This document shows, in pieces, positions 33,368 to 42,699 of a stretch of 64,000 nt of DNA; the first letter of the stretch is position 1, and each line of letters begins with the position of its first letter. The DNA is from Desulfosalsimonas propionicica (lineage in GTDB: Bacteria; Desulfobacterota; Desulfobacteria; Desulfobacterales; Desulfosalsimonadaceae), in contig NZ_JACDUS010000002.1 in assembly GCF_013761005.1 (NCBI RefSeq), forward strand, positions 62,001 through 126,000. The letters are read 5' to 3'. The notes below the pieces were generated by a model that was not told where the DNA came from, made no database searches, and saw only the letters and a program-made list of their open reading frames with translations. A program made the position numbers and the translations under genes.

Positions 33368-34981
33368 ATGCCAGTTTTTAAGTCCCGGATTCAACCCCGG
33401 TCCGCGGAGTTCCAGGCCAACCGGGAGCATATGGAGGCAGGTGTTGCCCAGGTGCGCGAGATTGAAAAGCGGGTCCTGGAGACCGCTGAGGCCAAAATTC
33501 CGCGGTACCGGAAACGGGGCTACATCAGCCCCAGGGAGCGCTTAAACCTGCTTCTGGATCCCGGTGCTCCTTTCCTGGAACTCTATAGCCTGGCCGGCTA
33601 CATGCAGGGAAACGACACGGACGGATCGGCTGCGGGCGGCACCTGTATCGCCGGAATCGGTTATGTCAAAGGCACCCGGTGTGCCATTTACGTGGATGAT
33701 TATCTCACCAAGGGCGGCAGTATTTCCCGGTACGGGGCGGAAAAGCGCATGAACATGCAGATGATTGCCCTAAAAAAGAAAATGCCCTTTATCGTCCTGG
33801 CTCAGAGCGCAGGCGGGGACCTGCGGGAGGCCGGGGACATGTTCGGCGCTTCTGGAAAGTTTTTTGCCAATCAGGCCCGGCTATCGGCGGCCGGTATTCC
33901 ACAGATCACGGTGGTTCACGGAAGTGCCACAGCCGGCGGGGCCTACCAGCCAGGGCTTTCCGACTACATTGTCATGATCCGGCGCCAGTCCACGGTTTAT
34001 CTGGCCGGACCGCCCCTGCTCAAGGCCGCCACAGGCGAGATCGCTACAGACGAGGAAATCGGCGGGGCGGAACTGCACTGCCAGGTATCGGGCGTATCGG
34101 ATTACATGGCGGAAAACGACGCCGACGGCATCCGGCTGGCCAGGCAGATCATGGAAAAAATTCAATGGAATAAAAACCTGCCGGCCTTGTCCCAAAAAGA
34201 TTATGCCGCTCCGGTCTATCCCCCGGAAGAAATGATCGGCATTGTGCCCGTGGATCCCAAAGAACCTTATGACTGCCGGGAAATCATGGCCCGGATTGCA
34301 GACGGATCAGATATCCTGGATTTCAAGGCCGATTATGACGCCGGCACGGTGTGCGCTTTTATGGAAGTCCACGGCCAGGCCTGCGGGGTGCTGGGCAACA
34401 ACGCCCCCATCACCTCAGACGGTGCTGCCAAGGCCGCCCAGTTCATGCAGCTCTGCGAGCAGTCCGACACCCCTTTGGTTTTTCTCCACAACACCACCGG
34501 GTTTTTGGTGGGCACCGAGGCTGAAAGCCGTGGCATTATCAAGCACGGCTCAAAGATGATCCAGGCTGTGACCAACACAACAGTGCCAAAGATTGCATTT
34601 ATTGTGGGCGGCTCTTACGGGGCCGGCAATTACGCCATGTGCGGCCGGGGCATGGACCCGGATTTCGTGTTTGCCTGGCCCCGCAGCGTGGTGTCCATCA
34701 TGGGGCCGGCCCAGGCCGGCAGTGTTTTGCGCCAGGTGGCCCACGCCCGTATGGAAAAAATGGGGCAGGTGGATGAAAATTTCCTGGACCAGATCGAGGC
34801 CGATACCCGAAAGGCCCTGGAAGAACGCTCCCATGCCCTGGCCAACACGGCCCGGCTGTGGGACGACGGGCTGATCGATCCGCGTGATACCCGCAGCATT
34901 CTGGGATTTGTGCTCGATATTTGCCATGAGGCAAAAATCCGCCGGGTCAAACCCAACACCTTCGGCATTGCCCGCATGTAA
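33368..34981 (+). CDS. Acyl-CoA carboxylase carboxyltransferase (beta) subunit, geranyl/methylcrotonyl-CoA type
   Basis: 537 residues, standard for MccB/AtuC-like subunits. It holds both crotonase-like halves: AQSAGGDLREAGDMFGASGKFFANQARLSA in the first, then LVFLHNTTGFLVG, GIIKHGSKMIQAVTNTTVPKIAFIVGGSYGAGNYAMCGRG and FAWPRSVVSIMGPAQAGSVL in the second. It transfers the carboxyl group from biotin to the gamma carbon of a beta-methyl enoyl-CoA. Neighbouring AtuA favours an isoprenoid substrate, but methylcrotonyl-CoA is equally possible. It is followed by the biotin carboxylase subunit after 11 bases. Confidence 0.9.
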   Translation: MPVFKSRIQPRSAEFQANREHMEAGVAQVREIEKRVLETAEAKIPRYRKRGYISPRERLNLLLDPGAPFLELYSLAGYMQGNDTDGSAAGGTCIAGIGYVKGTRCAIYVDDYLTKGGSISRYGAEKRMNMQMIALKKKMPFIVLAQSAGGDLREAGDMFGASGKFFANQARLSAAGIPQITVVHGSATAGGAYQPGLSDYIVMIRRQSTVYLAGPPLLKAATGEIATDEEIGGAELHCQVSGVSDYMAENDADGIRLARQIMEKIQWNKNLPALSQKDYAAPVYPPEEMIGIVPVDPKEPYDCREIMARIADGSDILDFKADYDAGTVCAFMEVHGQACGVLGNNAPITSDGAAKAAQFMQLCEQSDTPLVFLHNTTGFLVGTEAESRGIIKHGSKMIQAVTNTTVPKIAFIVGGSYGAGNYAMCGRGMDPDFVFAWPRSVVSIMGPAQAGSVLRQVAHARMEKMGQVDENFLDQIEADTRKALEERSHALANTARLWDDGLIDPRDTRSILGFVLDICHEAKIRRVKPNTFGIARM

Positions 34982-34992
34982 GGAGAAAACCC

Positions 34993-37020
34993 ATGATTCA
35001 TAAAATTTTGATCGCCAACCGTGGGGAGATCGCCGTGCGGGTGATTCGCACAGCCCGCAACCAAGGCTTTCCCACTGTTGCGGTCTACAGCGAAGCAGAC
35101 GCAGTCGCCATGCACGTGGACGCAGCAGATGAGGCCGTGTGCATCGGCGGTGCCCCGGCGGCCCAATCCTATCTTTCCATTGACAATATCCTGAATGCCG
35201 CAAAAAAAAGCCAGGCCAATGCCGTTCATCCCGGCTACGGGTTTCTGGCGGAAAACCCGGCCTTTGTCCGGGCCTGTGAAGCAGCCGGCCTGGTTTTTAT
35301 CGGCCCTGGCACCGATGCCATGGAGTTGATGGGAAGCAAGCGCCTGTCCAAGGAGGCTATGGTGGCTGCCGGCGTGCCCTGCATTGCCGGATATCATGGC
35401 AAGGACCAGACAGATGAAGTGTTATTGGCTGAAGCGGAAAAAATCGGCGTTCCCCTGATGGTCAAGGCGTCTGCGGGCGGCGGCGGCCGGGGCATGCGCC
35501 TGGTTACGAATGAAAAAAATCTGTCTGAAAGCATTCAAAATGCAAGGGCTGAGGCCAAAAGCACATTCGGAAATGATGAACTGATTCTGGAAAAGGCCAT
35601 TGTGGAGCCGCGCCATATTGAAATCCAGGTTTTCGCTGATGCGCACGGCAACGTGATTCACCTGGGCGAGCGGGACTGCTCGGTTCAGCGAAGGCACCAG
35701 AAGGTGGTGGAAGAAGCGCCGTCACCATTTGTGGATGCGGATTTGCGGGAAAAAATGGGGCAGGCCGCGGTCAATGCGGCCAGGGCCTGCAAATACCTGG
35801 GCGCGGGCACGGTGGAATTCATGGTGGATGCGGATAAAAATTTTTATTTCCTGGAAATGAACACCCGGCTTCAGGTGGAGCATCCGGTCACGGAGATGAT
35901 TACCGGCCAGGACCTGGTGGCCTGGCAGATTAAGGTGGCTTGCGGGGAAAAACTGCCTTTGTCTCAGGATGAAATAAGCCTTTTGGGCCATGCCATTGAA
36001 GTACGGCTTTATGCCGAAGACGCCCGCCGCGGGTTCCTGCCCCAGACCGGGCCGGTTTTGGCCTGGCAGGTCCCGCAGCGGGAGGGTGTGCGTGTGGATT
36101 CCGGAATTGAGGCCGGCCGGGAAGTGGCAGCACACTATGATCCCATTGTGGCAAAGGTCATTGCATGGGGCGAAAACCGCGATGAGGCCCGGCGGCGGCT
36201 GGCATTGGTTTTGCGTGACACGGTTCTTCTGGGGTTTAACAACAACAAATTGTTTTTAGAACGCATTGTCAACCATCCGGTGTTTGCAAAAGGCGGGGCC
36301 ACAACGGCTTTTATTGAAAAACATTTTTCAGATGACATCAGCATGGGAAAAAATGCCCTTTCAGATCAAACCCTGGCCCTTGCCGCCATGATTTTTTACC
36401 AGGGCCGCTGCCCGCAGACCCGGGATGCCGGATGGCACACCCCGGCACCGTACCGGTACAACTTTGTGTTAAACTGCGATGAAACAGATCATTTTTTGTC
36501 CCTGGTCAGAAAAGACGCCCGGTTTGAGGTTTCAATGGCCGCAAAAGGCCCAGCAAATGCAAAAAATACAGAAAATGCCGAGCCTGGAGCCGATCGCCAG
36601 GTGACCCTGGAATGGGTGCGGGCAGATGATCACAGTGTCATTTACATTGACGGCGGGGTCCGCAGGAAAGCCGGGTATGCCTTTTTTGCCAACCAGCTGT
36701 TTGTGGATGCCGGATCCGGGCATTTTGTTTTTGAAGACAAAACGCTTCACACGGCCAAATCCGCACAGGATGCGGCAGGAGGCGGAGATGTGATCTCCAC
36801 CATGAACGGGGTAATCGTTGAAGTGCGGGTCAGCCCTGGACAAAGGGTCGAGGCCGGCCAGGCGCTGCTGGTCATCGAATCCATGAAAATGCAGCACCAG
36901 TTTGCCGCAGCCATTTCCGGGACCGTTGAATCGGTTGCAGCAGCACCCGGAGATCAGGTCAAACCCGGTCAGCTGCTGGTGACAATTGCGGCAGAGCAGG
37001 AAAAGGGAGAATCTTCATGA
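34993..37020 (+). CDS. Acyl-CoA carboxylase biotin carboxylase/BCCP (alpha) subunit
   Basis: 675 residues. Biotin carboxylase domain 1-445: KILIANRGEIAVRVIRTA, VHPGYGFLAEN, ATP-grasp KASAGGGGRGMR, GERDCSVQRRHQKVVEEAPS, EMNTRLQVEHPVTEM. A middle region of about 130 residues links to a C-terminal biotinyl domain with ESMKMQ, biotinylated on Lys632. The single-chain BC-BCCP layout fits Mcc/Gcc/Pcc alpha subunits. It carboxylates its own biotin using ATP and bicarbonate and partners the beta subunit encoded just upstream. AAGGAG precedes ATG; its TGA overlaps the atuA start (ATGA). Confidence 0.93.
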   Translation: MIHKILIANRGEIAVRVIRTARNQGFPTVAVYSEADAVAMHVDAADEAVCIGGAPAAQSYLSIDNILNAAKKSQANAVHPGYGFLAENPAFVRACEAAGLVFIGPGTDAMELMGSKRLSKEAMVAAGVPCIAGYHGKDQTDEVLLAEAEKIGVPLMVKASAGGGGRGMRLVTNEKNLSESIQNARAEAKSTFGNDELILEKAIVEPRHIEIQVFADAHGNVIHLGERDCSVQRRHQKVVEEAPSPFVDADLREKMGQAAVNAARACKYLGAGTVEFMVDADKNFYFLEMNTRLQVEHPVTEMITGQDLVAWQIKVACGEKLPLSQDEISLLGHAIEVRLYAEDARRGFLPQTGPVLAWQVPQREGVRVDSGIEAGREVAAHYDPIVAKVIAWGENRDEARRRLALVLRDTVLLGFNNNKLFLERIVNHPVFAKGGATTAFIEKHFSDDISMGKNALSDQTLALAAMIFYQGRCPQTRDAGWHTPAPYRYNFVLNCDETDHFLSLVRKDARFEVSMAAKGPANAKNTENAEPGADRQVTLEWVRADDHSVIYIDGGVRRKAGYAFFANQLFVDAGSGHFVFEDKTLHTAKSAQDAAGGGDVISTMNGVIVEVRVSPGQRVEAGQALLVIESMKMQHQFAAAISGTVESVAAAPGDQVKPGQLLVTIAAEQEKGESS

Positions 37021-38792
37021 GCCATCCAAAAGCAGATGAAAAACTGATCATCGCCAATTGCAGCGGTTTTTTCGGAGACCGGCTTTCGGCTGCAAGGGAA
37101 ATGGTCGAAGGCGGGCCTGTCCATGTTCTTACAGGCGACTATCTGGCCGAGCTGACCATGGCCATTTTGCTCAAGGACACGTTAAAGGATCCGGACCGGG
37201 GTTATGCCAGGACCTTTTTAACTCAGATGGAAGAAATTATGGGCCAGTGCCTTGAAAAGGGCATAAAGGTGGTGTCCAATGCCGGAGGGCTCAATCCTGC
37301 CGCACTGGCGCAAAAGCTTGAAGAAATCGCTGATCAGCTGGGCCTGCATCCAAAAATTGCCTGCATTACCGGCGACAACCTCATGGAAAACCTTGAAGAT
37401 CTGCAGGGCCAGGGCGAAGCCTTTGTTCACATGGATAAGAATATGAGTTTAAAGCAGGCCGGGGCCGTGCCCATTACCGCCAATGCCTATTTTGGAGGAT
37501 GGGGTATTGCAGAGGCCCTCAAACAGGGGGCGGACATCGTGGTCTGCGGCCGGGTGGCCGACGCTGCACTGGCTGTCGGGCCGGCGGCCTGGCATTTTAA
37601 ATGGCGCCAAACAGACTGGGACCGCCTGGCCGGGGCTTATGCCGCCGGGCACGTAATTGAATGCGGCGCCCAGGCAACAGGCGGCAATTATTCATTTATC
37701 GATGAAGTCCCCTCATTTCGAAACGTGGGTTTCCCAATAGCTGAAATTTTTTCAGACGGCAGTTTTGTGATCACCAAGCATCCAAACACCGGCGGCCTGG
37801 TATCCACCGGCACGGTCACAGCACAGCTGCTCTATGAAATCGCAGCCCCCGCATATCTCACCCCGGATGTGACCGTTCATTTTGACACCCTGACGCTCGA
37901 AGACCAGGGAAACCACCGGGTTCTGGCATCAGGCGTGTGCGGCGCTCCTCCGCCTGCAACCGCCAAGGTGTGCATCAATACCCTGGGTGGGCATAAAAAC
38001 AGCATGACAGTGGTGTTAACGGGTTTAGACATTGAAAAAAAAGCCAAAATTGTCGAAGACACGCTTTTTGACAGCATCGGGGGAAAAGACCAGTTCCAGA
38101 CCGTTGACGTGCAGCTGATCCGCTCAGACAAGTGTGATCCCCCTTCCAATGATGAGGCGTTTGCTTTTCTGCGCATCACAGTTGTGGATCCGGAGGCAAA
38201 ACGCGCCAGTCGTTTTTCAAACAACCTCGTGGAACTTGTCCTTGCCAGTATTCCCGGTTTTACGATCACCAGTCCGCCGGGCAAAGCAACCCAGACGGTT
38301 GTGCACTGGCCCAGCCTAATGTCCATGGAGCGCCTGACCCAGGTTGTGGAAATCAGGGGCCAAAAACTGGAAGTCCAATGTGCAGCCCCGGATGCTGAAC
38401 CCGTTGATGTGCATCCCAAAAAGATCCGTCTGCCTGCGGTCCCGGAAGGTCCCATGGTGCAGGCGCCCATGGGAAGGGTGTTTGCAACGCGATCCGGGGA
38501 CAAGGGCGGCAATGCCAACCTGGGCGTCTGGGCCAAAACCCCTGAGGCTTTCGCATTTCTGCGGGAATTTCTGACACCCGAAAAATTAAAGGAGCTGCTG
38601 CCTGATTGCGCACCCTATGAAATCGAGCGCTTTGAGCTGGCCAACCTGTTGGCGGTTAATTTCTACATTCACGGCATTTTGGGCGACGGGGTGGCCGCTT
38701 CCTTCCGAAGCGATCCCCAGGCCAAAACCCTGGGCGAGTATCTGAGGGCAAAGGTTATTGAAATGCCGGCATCCATTGTTCCACACGCGTAA
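37017..38792 (+). CDS. atuA: AtuA family protein (DUF1446, acyclic terpene utilisation) with C-terminal ferredoxin-fold domain
   Basis: 591 residues. The N-terminal DUF1446 part (about 8-450) has NCSGFFGDRLSAAREMVEGGPVHVLTGDYLAE, VVSNAGGLNP and ADIVVCGRVADAALAVGPAAW. The C-terminal ~100 residues (VFATRSGDKGGNANLGVWAKT...FELANLLAVNFYIHGILGDG) are the AtuA-like ferredoxin-fold domain, often a separate protein. Its reaction is not established, but it is encoded with geranyl-CoA carboxylase in Pseudomonas citronellol degradation and near similar carboxylases elsewhere. Translation is coupled to the biotin carboxylase gene. Confidence 0.9.
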   Translation: MSHPKADEKLIIANCSGFFGDRLSAAREMVEGGPVHVLTGDYLAELTMAILLKDTLKDPDRGYARTFLTQMEEIMGQCLEKGIKVVSNAGGLNPAALAQKLEEIADQLGLHPKIACITGDNLMENLEDLQGQGEAFVHMDKNMSLKQAGAVPITANAYFGGWGIAEALKQGADIVVCGRVADAALAVGPAAWHFKWRQTDWDRLAGAYAAGHVIECGAQATGGNYSFIDEVPSFRNVGFPIAEIFSDGSFVITKHPNTGGLVSTGTVTAQLLYEIAAPAYLTPDVTVHFDTLTLEDQGNHRVLASGVCGAPPPATAKVCINTLGGHKNSMTVVLTGLDIEKKAKIVEDTLFDSIGGKDQFQTVDVQLIRSDKCDPPSNDEAFAFLRITVVDPEAKRASRFSNNLVELVLASIPGFTITSPPGKATQTVVHWPSLMSMERLTQVVEIRGQKLEVQCAAPDAEPVDVHPKKIRLPAVPEGPMVQAPMGRVFATRSGDKGGNANLGVWAKTPEAFAFLREFLTPEKLKELLPDCAPYEIERFELANLLAVNFYIHGILGDGVAASFRSDPQAKTLGEYLRAKVIEMPASIVPHA

Positions 38793-38802
38793 GGACAAAT
38801 CC

Positions 38803-39570
38803 ATGAGCGATGAACTCCTGTATGAAGTCAGAAACGGTGCGGCATGGCTGACCATCAACCGGGAAGCCCGCCGCAATTCCATCAGTCCGGAACTGGTGGG
38901 GCTGTTTAACCATCACCTGGACGCGGCTGAACAAGACCCATCCGTTAGGGCGGTATGCTTAACCGGTGCTGGACAAAAGGCCTTCTGCTCCGGCGCGGAC
39001 CTGGGGGGGGCTTCCGATAACCAGCAGACCCGCCCGGAGCAGGCGTACGCGGATCTGCTCAAGCGCATTGCCGGTTATCCCAAGCCCACCGTGGCCCGGG
39101 TAAACGGCTATTGCCTGGCCGGCGGCACCGGATTCATGCTGGCCTGCGATATTGTGATTGCAGCTGACACGGCCAGGTTCGGCACCCCTGAGGTCAACGT
39201 GGGGCTATGGCCCATGATGATCGGCGCCCTTATTTTCAGAAACGTGCTGACCAAAAAAGCCATGGAAATGATTCTGCTGGGCGGGAAAATCAGCGCGCAG
39301 CAGGCCCTGGACATGGGTCTGGTGACCCGGGTGGTGCCCCCTGAAAATCTGGATGCAGAAGTCGGTCAAATTCTGGACAACCTCTGCCAGAAAAGCCCCA
39401 TTGGCATGAAGCTTGGCAAGCAGGCGTTTTACCATATGCGCGACATGCCCTTTGAGAAGGCCCTGGATTACCTGGTCGAACAGATCCGGGTGGTGTCTTC
39501 CACAGAAGATGCGATGGAAGGCATTGCCGCGTTTATGGAAAAGCGGACGCCGGAGTTTAAGGGCAGATAG
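38803..39570 (+). CDS. Enoyl-CoA hydratase/isomerase (crotonase family)
   Basis: 255 residues. GAGQKAFCSGADLGG gives the oxyanion-hole loop, VNGYCLAGGTGFMLACDIVIAADTARFGTPEVNVGLWPMM the active-site region. Of the two catalytic glutamates of rat crotonase, the second (PEV) is kept and the first position is Asp (AADTA). This resembles hydratases acting on glutaconyl-type CoA esters (LiuC/AtuE), which suits the carboxylase upstream; exact substrate not determinable. AAGGA precedes ATG 38803; an in-frame ATG at 38758 lies within atuA and is not favoured. Confidence 0.9.
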   Translation: MSDELLYEVRNGAAWLTINREARRNSISPELVGLFNHHLDAAEQDPSVRAVCLTGAGQKAFCSGADLGGASDNQQTRPEQAYADLLKRIAGYPKPTVARVNGYCLAGGTGFMLACDIVIAADTARFGTPEVNVGLWPMMIGALIFRNVLTKKAMEMILLGGKISAQQALDMGLVTRVVPPENLDAEVGQILDNLCQKSPIGMKLGKQAFYHMRDMPFEKALDYLVEQIRVVSSTEDAMEGIAAFMEKRTPEFKGR

Positions 39571-39578
39571 GGGTGCTG

Positions 39579-39656
39579 AGGACGGAGGACAGAGGGCCGA
39601 AGAGGGAATACAGAGGACGGAAGACAGAGGACGGGAGACAGAGGACGGGAGAACAG
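39579..39656. repeat. GA-rich 14-bp tandem repeat
   Basis: Three consecutive 14-bp units starting ACAGAGGACGG (39610, 39624, 39638; units 2 and 3 identical) follow two degenerate ones. It lies in the gap between the hydratase stop and the next start. The number of units could vary by slippage and change spacing or mRNA structure before the TIGR03084 gene. Confidence 0.75.
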
Positions 39657-39689
39657 ATGGCAGAAGACCGGGAGCAGGGAGGCAATACA

Positions 39690-40475
39690 ATGGAGGCGAT
39701 TTGCAGGGATCTGAAGGCAGAGTGTGAGGCGCTCGACAATCTGGTGGCCGGGCTGGACCCGGAGCAGTGGGCGCTTCCCACCCCGTTTCTGACCTGGTGT
39801 GTCAAGGATGAAATCCGGCATCTGGCTTATTTTGACGACCGGGCGGCCCTTGCAGCCACAGACCCGGAGGGTTTCAACAAGCACCTTGAATCCGCTGTTG
39901 CCGATTTTGAGGCCTTTGAAAAGCATCTGGAGCAGGTGGGCCGGGACCTGACTACGGATCAGCTCATGGACTGGTGGCGAACCCGGCGGGGTATTATGCT
40001 CGATGCCCTTCAAAAGTGCGGGCCCAAAGACCGCCTGCCCTGGTACGGCCCGCCCATGGGCGCGCTGTCCTTTGCCACGGCCCGGCTCATGGAGACCTGG
40101 GCCCATGGCCAGGACGTGTTTGACGCCCTGGACATCCGCCGCACACCCACGGACCGCCTGCGCCATATCGCCCATCTGGGTGTGAAAACCTTTGGCTGGA
40201 CCTACATCAACCGGGGCCTGGAAGTGCCCCCAAACCCGGTTCGCGTGGAACTTTTATCCCCGTCCGGGGACTTGTGGACCTGGGGGCCTGAAGACGCCCA
40301 AAACCGCATCAACGGACCTGCGGAAGACTTTTGCCTGGTGGTGGTCCAGCGCCGGCACGTGGAGGACACATCCCTTGAAGTCACAGGCGAAACCGCCGGA
40401 GACTGGATGCTAAAAGCCCAGTGCTTTGCCGGCCCGCCGGTTAATGGTCCTGCACCGGGCCAGCGGGCAGTGTAA
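39690..40475 (+). CDS. TIGR03084-family protein (mycothiol-isomerase/DinB-like fold)
   Basis: 261 residues. The N-terminal four-helix part (about 1-160) has LDNLVAGLDPEQWALPTPFLTWCVKDEIRHLAYFDDRAAL and FATARLMETWAHGQDVFDAL, the metal-binding helices of the maleylpyruvate isomerase/DinB fold with His residues (H47 and the H of WAHGQD). The remaining ~100 residues form a beta domain that may resemble a sterol-carrier-like fold. TIGR03084 proteins often neighbour atuA-type genes; their role is unknown. ATG 39690 is preferred because GGGAGG precedes it; upstream in-frame ATGs are translated from or next to the tandem repeat. Confidence 0.8.
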   Translation: MEAICRDLKAECEALDNLVAGLDPEQWALPTPFLTWCVKDEIRHLAYFDDRAALAATDPEGFNKHLESAVADFEAFEKHLEQVGRDLTTDQLMDWWRTRRGIMLDALQKCGPKDRLPWYGPPMGALSFATARLMETWAHGQDVFDALDIRRTPTDRLRHIAHLGVKTFGWTYINRGLEVPPNPVRVELLSPSGDLWTWGPEDAQNRINGPAEDFCLVVVQRRHVEDTSLEVTGETAGDWMLKAQCFAGPPVNGPAPGQRAV

Positions 40476-40587
40476 AATAAAAGTCCGCTGCCCTCCCGCA
40501 GGGCCGGAAAATCCATGAAAAACATCGCATTTATCGAGGATGCCGGCATCAAAGAATGGTGGCGGCGGAAGCAGCGGCTGCCTGTGT

Positions 40588-42540
40588 TTACAACCAGTCT
40601 TTCCATTCTTCAAAAAACGCCAGGCATTCCGGGTTGGAAAGGGCTTCCTTGTTTAGCACGGCTTTGCCGTGGAGAATTTTTTTAACCGCCAGCTCCACTT
40701 TTTTCATGTTCAGGGTGTAGGGGATATCGGGCACAGCGCAGATTTTGGCCGGCACGTGCCGGGGCGTCGTGTTTTCCCGGATGGTGGTTTTGATTTTCTT
40801 CTCCATGTCCGGGTCAAGTTCGTATTCGGGTTTCATTTTCACAAACAGGACTACCTTTTCGTCGCCGTCGACCCTGTAGCCGGTGACAATGCTGTCTTCG
40901 ACCTCGTCTAGTTTTTCCACCTGCCGGTAGATCTCTGCCGTACCGATGCGCACGCCGCCCGGATTCAGGGTGGCATCGGATCTGCCGTAAATAATTACCC
41001 CGCCGTGGTCGTTGATCTCGATATAGTCGCCGTGTGCCCAGACGCCCGGAAACATGTCAAAATAGGCGGAATGATATTTGCGGCCGTCCGGATCGTTCCA
41101 GAAATACAGCGGCATGGACGGCACAGCGGCCTCGCACACCAGTTCGCCCGGCTGGTTGTATACCGGATGGCCGTTTTCGTCATAGGCTTTGACCTTCATT
41201 GCCAGTCCCCGGCACTGCAGTTCTCCCGTATAGACCGGTCCCATGGGATTGCCCAGGAAAAAACAGGAGTTGATATCCGTGCCGCCGGAAATGGATGCCA
41301 GCTGCAGATCTTCCTTGATCTCCCGGTAGACGTATTGAAACCCTTCGGTGTCAAGCGGCGATCCGGTGGACAGCACCGCCTTGAGCCCGGAGAGATCATA
41401 ACTGCTGCCCGGCCTGGATTCGGCATTTCTCAGTGCGGCGATATACCCGGCGCTGGTACCGAAAATGGTAATTTTTTCCTCTTCGGCCAGCCGCCACAGC
41501 ACCTCCGGGTCCGGGTGAAAGGGGTTGCCGTCGTAAAGGGTTATGGTTGCGCCCCGGGACAGCGCGCAGGTCAGCCAGTTCCACATCATCCACCCGCAGG
41601 TGGTCACATAAAACAGATTGTCTTCGCGCTTTAAGTCCACGTGCAGCATGTGTTCCTTGATCTGCTGGATCAGCACACCGCCGGCGCCCTGGACCATGCA
41701 CTTGGGCGGTCCCGTGGTTCCGGAGGAATACATGATGTAATGCGGATGTTCAAAGGGCAGTTGCAGAAAATCGATTTCCGCATCATCGCTGGTACCCGCG
41801 ATAAAGTCCGCGTAAAGCACTGCCCTGGGAACGTTTCGGATATCCGGATTTTCAGTCGTATACGGCACCACCACCACCTGCTCCACAGAAGGAAGCTCCT
41901 GCAGGATCCGGCTCACCCGCTCCAGGTTGTCTATGTGTTTGCCCTTGTAGAAGTACCCGTCGGTTGTAAACAGAACCCTGGGCTGGATCTGGCCGAACCG
42001 GTCAAGCACGCCCTGGATCCCGAAATCCGGTGAGCAGGATGACCATGTGGCCCCCGCGCTCGCACCGGCAAGCATGGCAATGATGGTTTCCGGCATGTTG
42101 GGCATGAACCCCACCACTCGGTCTTCGGGCTGGATACCGAGTTTTTTCAGCGCCTGGGCCACCCGGGAAACCGCCCGGTGGAGTTCGGCATACGTCAGTC
42201 GGCGCACCGGCATGGACTCGCCCATAAAAACCAAGGCTGTGTGGTCATCGCGAAACCGAAGCAGATTCTCGGCAAAATTGAGCCGGGCGCCGACAAACCA
42301 CTTGGCCCCCGGCATTTTGCCGGGATCATCAACGACCTGGTCATAAGCCCGTGAATGCACGATGTCGGCATATTTCCACATTTCGGCCCAGAATTCGGCA
42401 ATGTTTTCAACGGACCATTCATAAAGATCCGCATATTGCTTGAAGTTTTTGTTGTAGGCCGCGTTAATGCGGTTCATAAACTGCATCATGGTGCTGTTTT
42501 GAGCCCTTTTTTCAGAAGGCTGCCATAAAATTTCACCCAT
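40588..42540 (-). CDS. Acetoacetyl-CoA synthetase
   Basis: 650 residues, the usual length. The N-terminal part (LWQPSEKRAQNSTMMQFM, YADLYEWSVENIAEFWAEMW) is characteristic of acetoacetate-CoA ligase. YSSGTTGPPKCMVQG (about 268-282) is the AMP-binding loop, GRSDATLNPGGVRIGTAEIY the hinge, and VKKILHGKAVLNKEAL the end with the adenylation lysine. It turns acetoacetate, CoA and ATP into acetoacetyl-CoA. AAGGAGG precedes the ATG. It is convergent to the catabolic operon and transcribed after the AtoE-like permease, so the two likely take up and activate acetoacetate. Confidence 0.92.
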   Translation of the reverse strand: MGEILWQPSEKRAQNSTMMQFMNRINAAYNKNFKQYADLYEWSVENIAEFWAEMWKYADIVHSRAYDQVVDDPGKMPGAKWFVGARLNFAENLLRFRDDHTALVFMGESMPVRRLTYAELHRAVSRVAQALKKLGIQPEDRVVGFMPNMPETIIAMLAGASAGATWSSCSPDFGIQGVLDRFGQIQPRVLFTTDGYFYKGKHIDNLERVSRILQELPSVEQVVVVPYTTENPDIRNVPRAVLYADFIAGTSDDAEIDFLQLPFEHPHYIMYSSGTTGPPKCMVQGAGGVLIQQIKEHMLHVDLKREDNLFYVTTCGWMMWNWLTCALSRGATITLYDGNPFHPDPEVLWRLAEEEKITIFGTSAGYIAALRNAESRPGSSYDLSGLKAVLSTGSPLDTEGFQYVYREIKEDLQLASISGGTDINSCFFLGNPMGPVYTGELQCRGLAMKVKAYDENGHPVYNQPGELVCEAAVPSMPLYFWNDPDGRKYHSAYFDMFPGVWAHGDYIEINDHGGVIIYGRSDATLNPGGVRIGTAEIYRQVEKLDEVEDSIVTGYRVDGDEKVVLFVKMKPEYELDPDMEKKIKTTIRENTTPRHVPAKICAVPDIPYTLNMKKVELAVKKILHGKAVLNKEALSNPECLAFFEEWKDWL

Positions 42541-42699
42541 AATCGCCTCCTTGCACGCAATTGGCTTTCCGCGGAACCAAGCCGCAATTGCTTTTCATTT
42601 TACGCATCCGGTATTGAGCGGGATTTATAATTGAGCACCGGCTCCGGCGTATACAGCCAAAGCCGGTGTCCCCTGTTGATCTATCGTTTCAATTTTATC

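Noticed and set aside
39579-39656. GA-rich direct repeats as a CRISPR array
   Set aside because: The 14-bp units are contiguous, with no spacers and no cas genes in the window.
39573-39689. Upstream start of the TIGR03084 protein through the GA repeat
   Set aside because: The peptide would be low-complexity translation of the tandem repeat; GGGAGG before ATG 39690 marks the better start.
40515-40685. 56-codon ORF after the TIGR03084 gene
   Set aside because: It overlaps the 3' end of acetoacetyl-CoA synthetase in antisense and has only a weak ribosome site.
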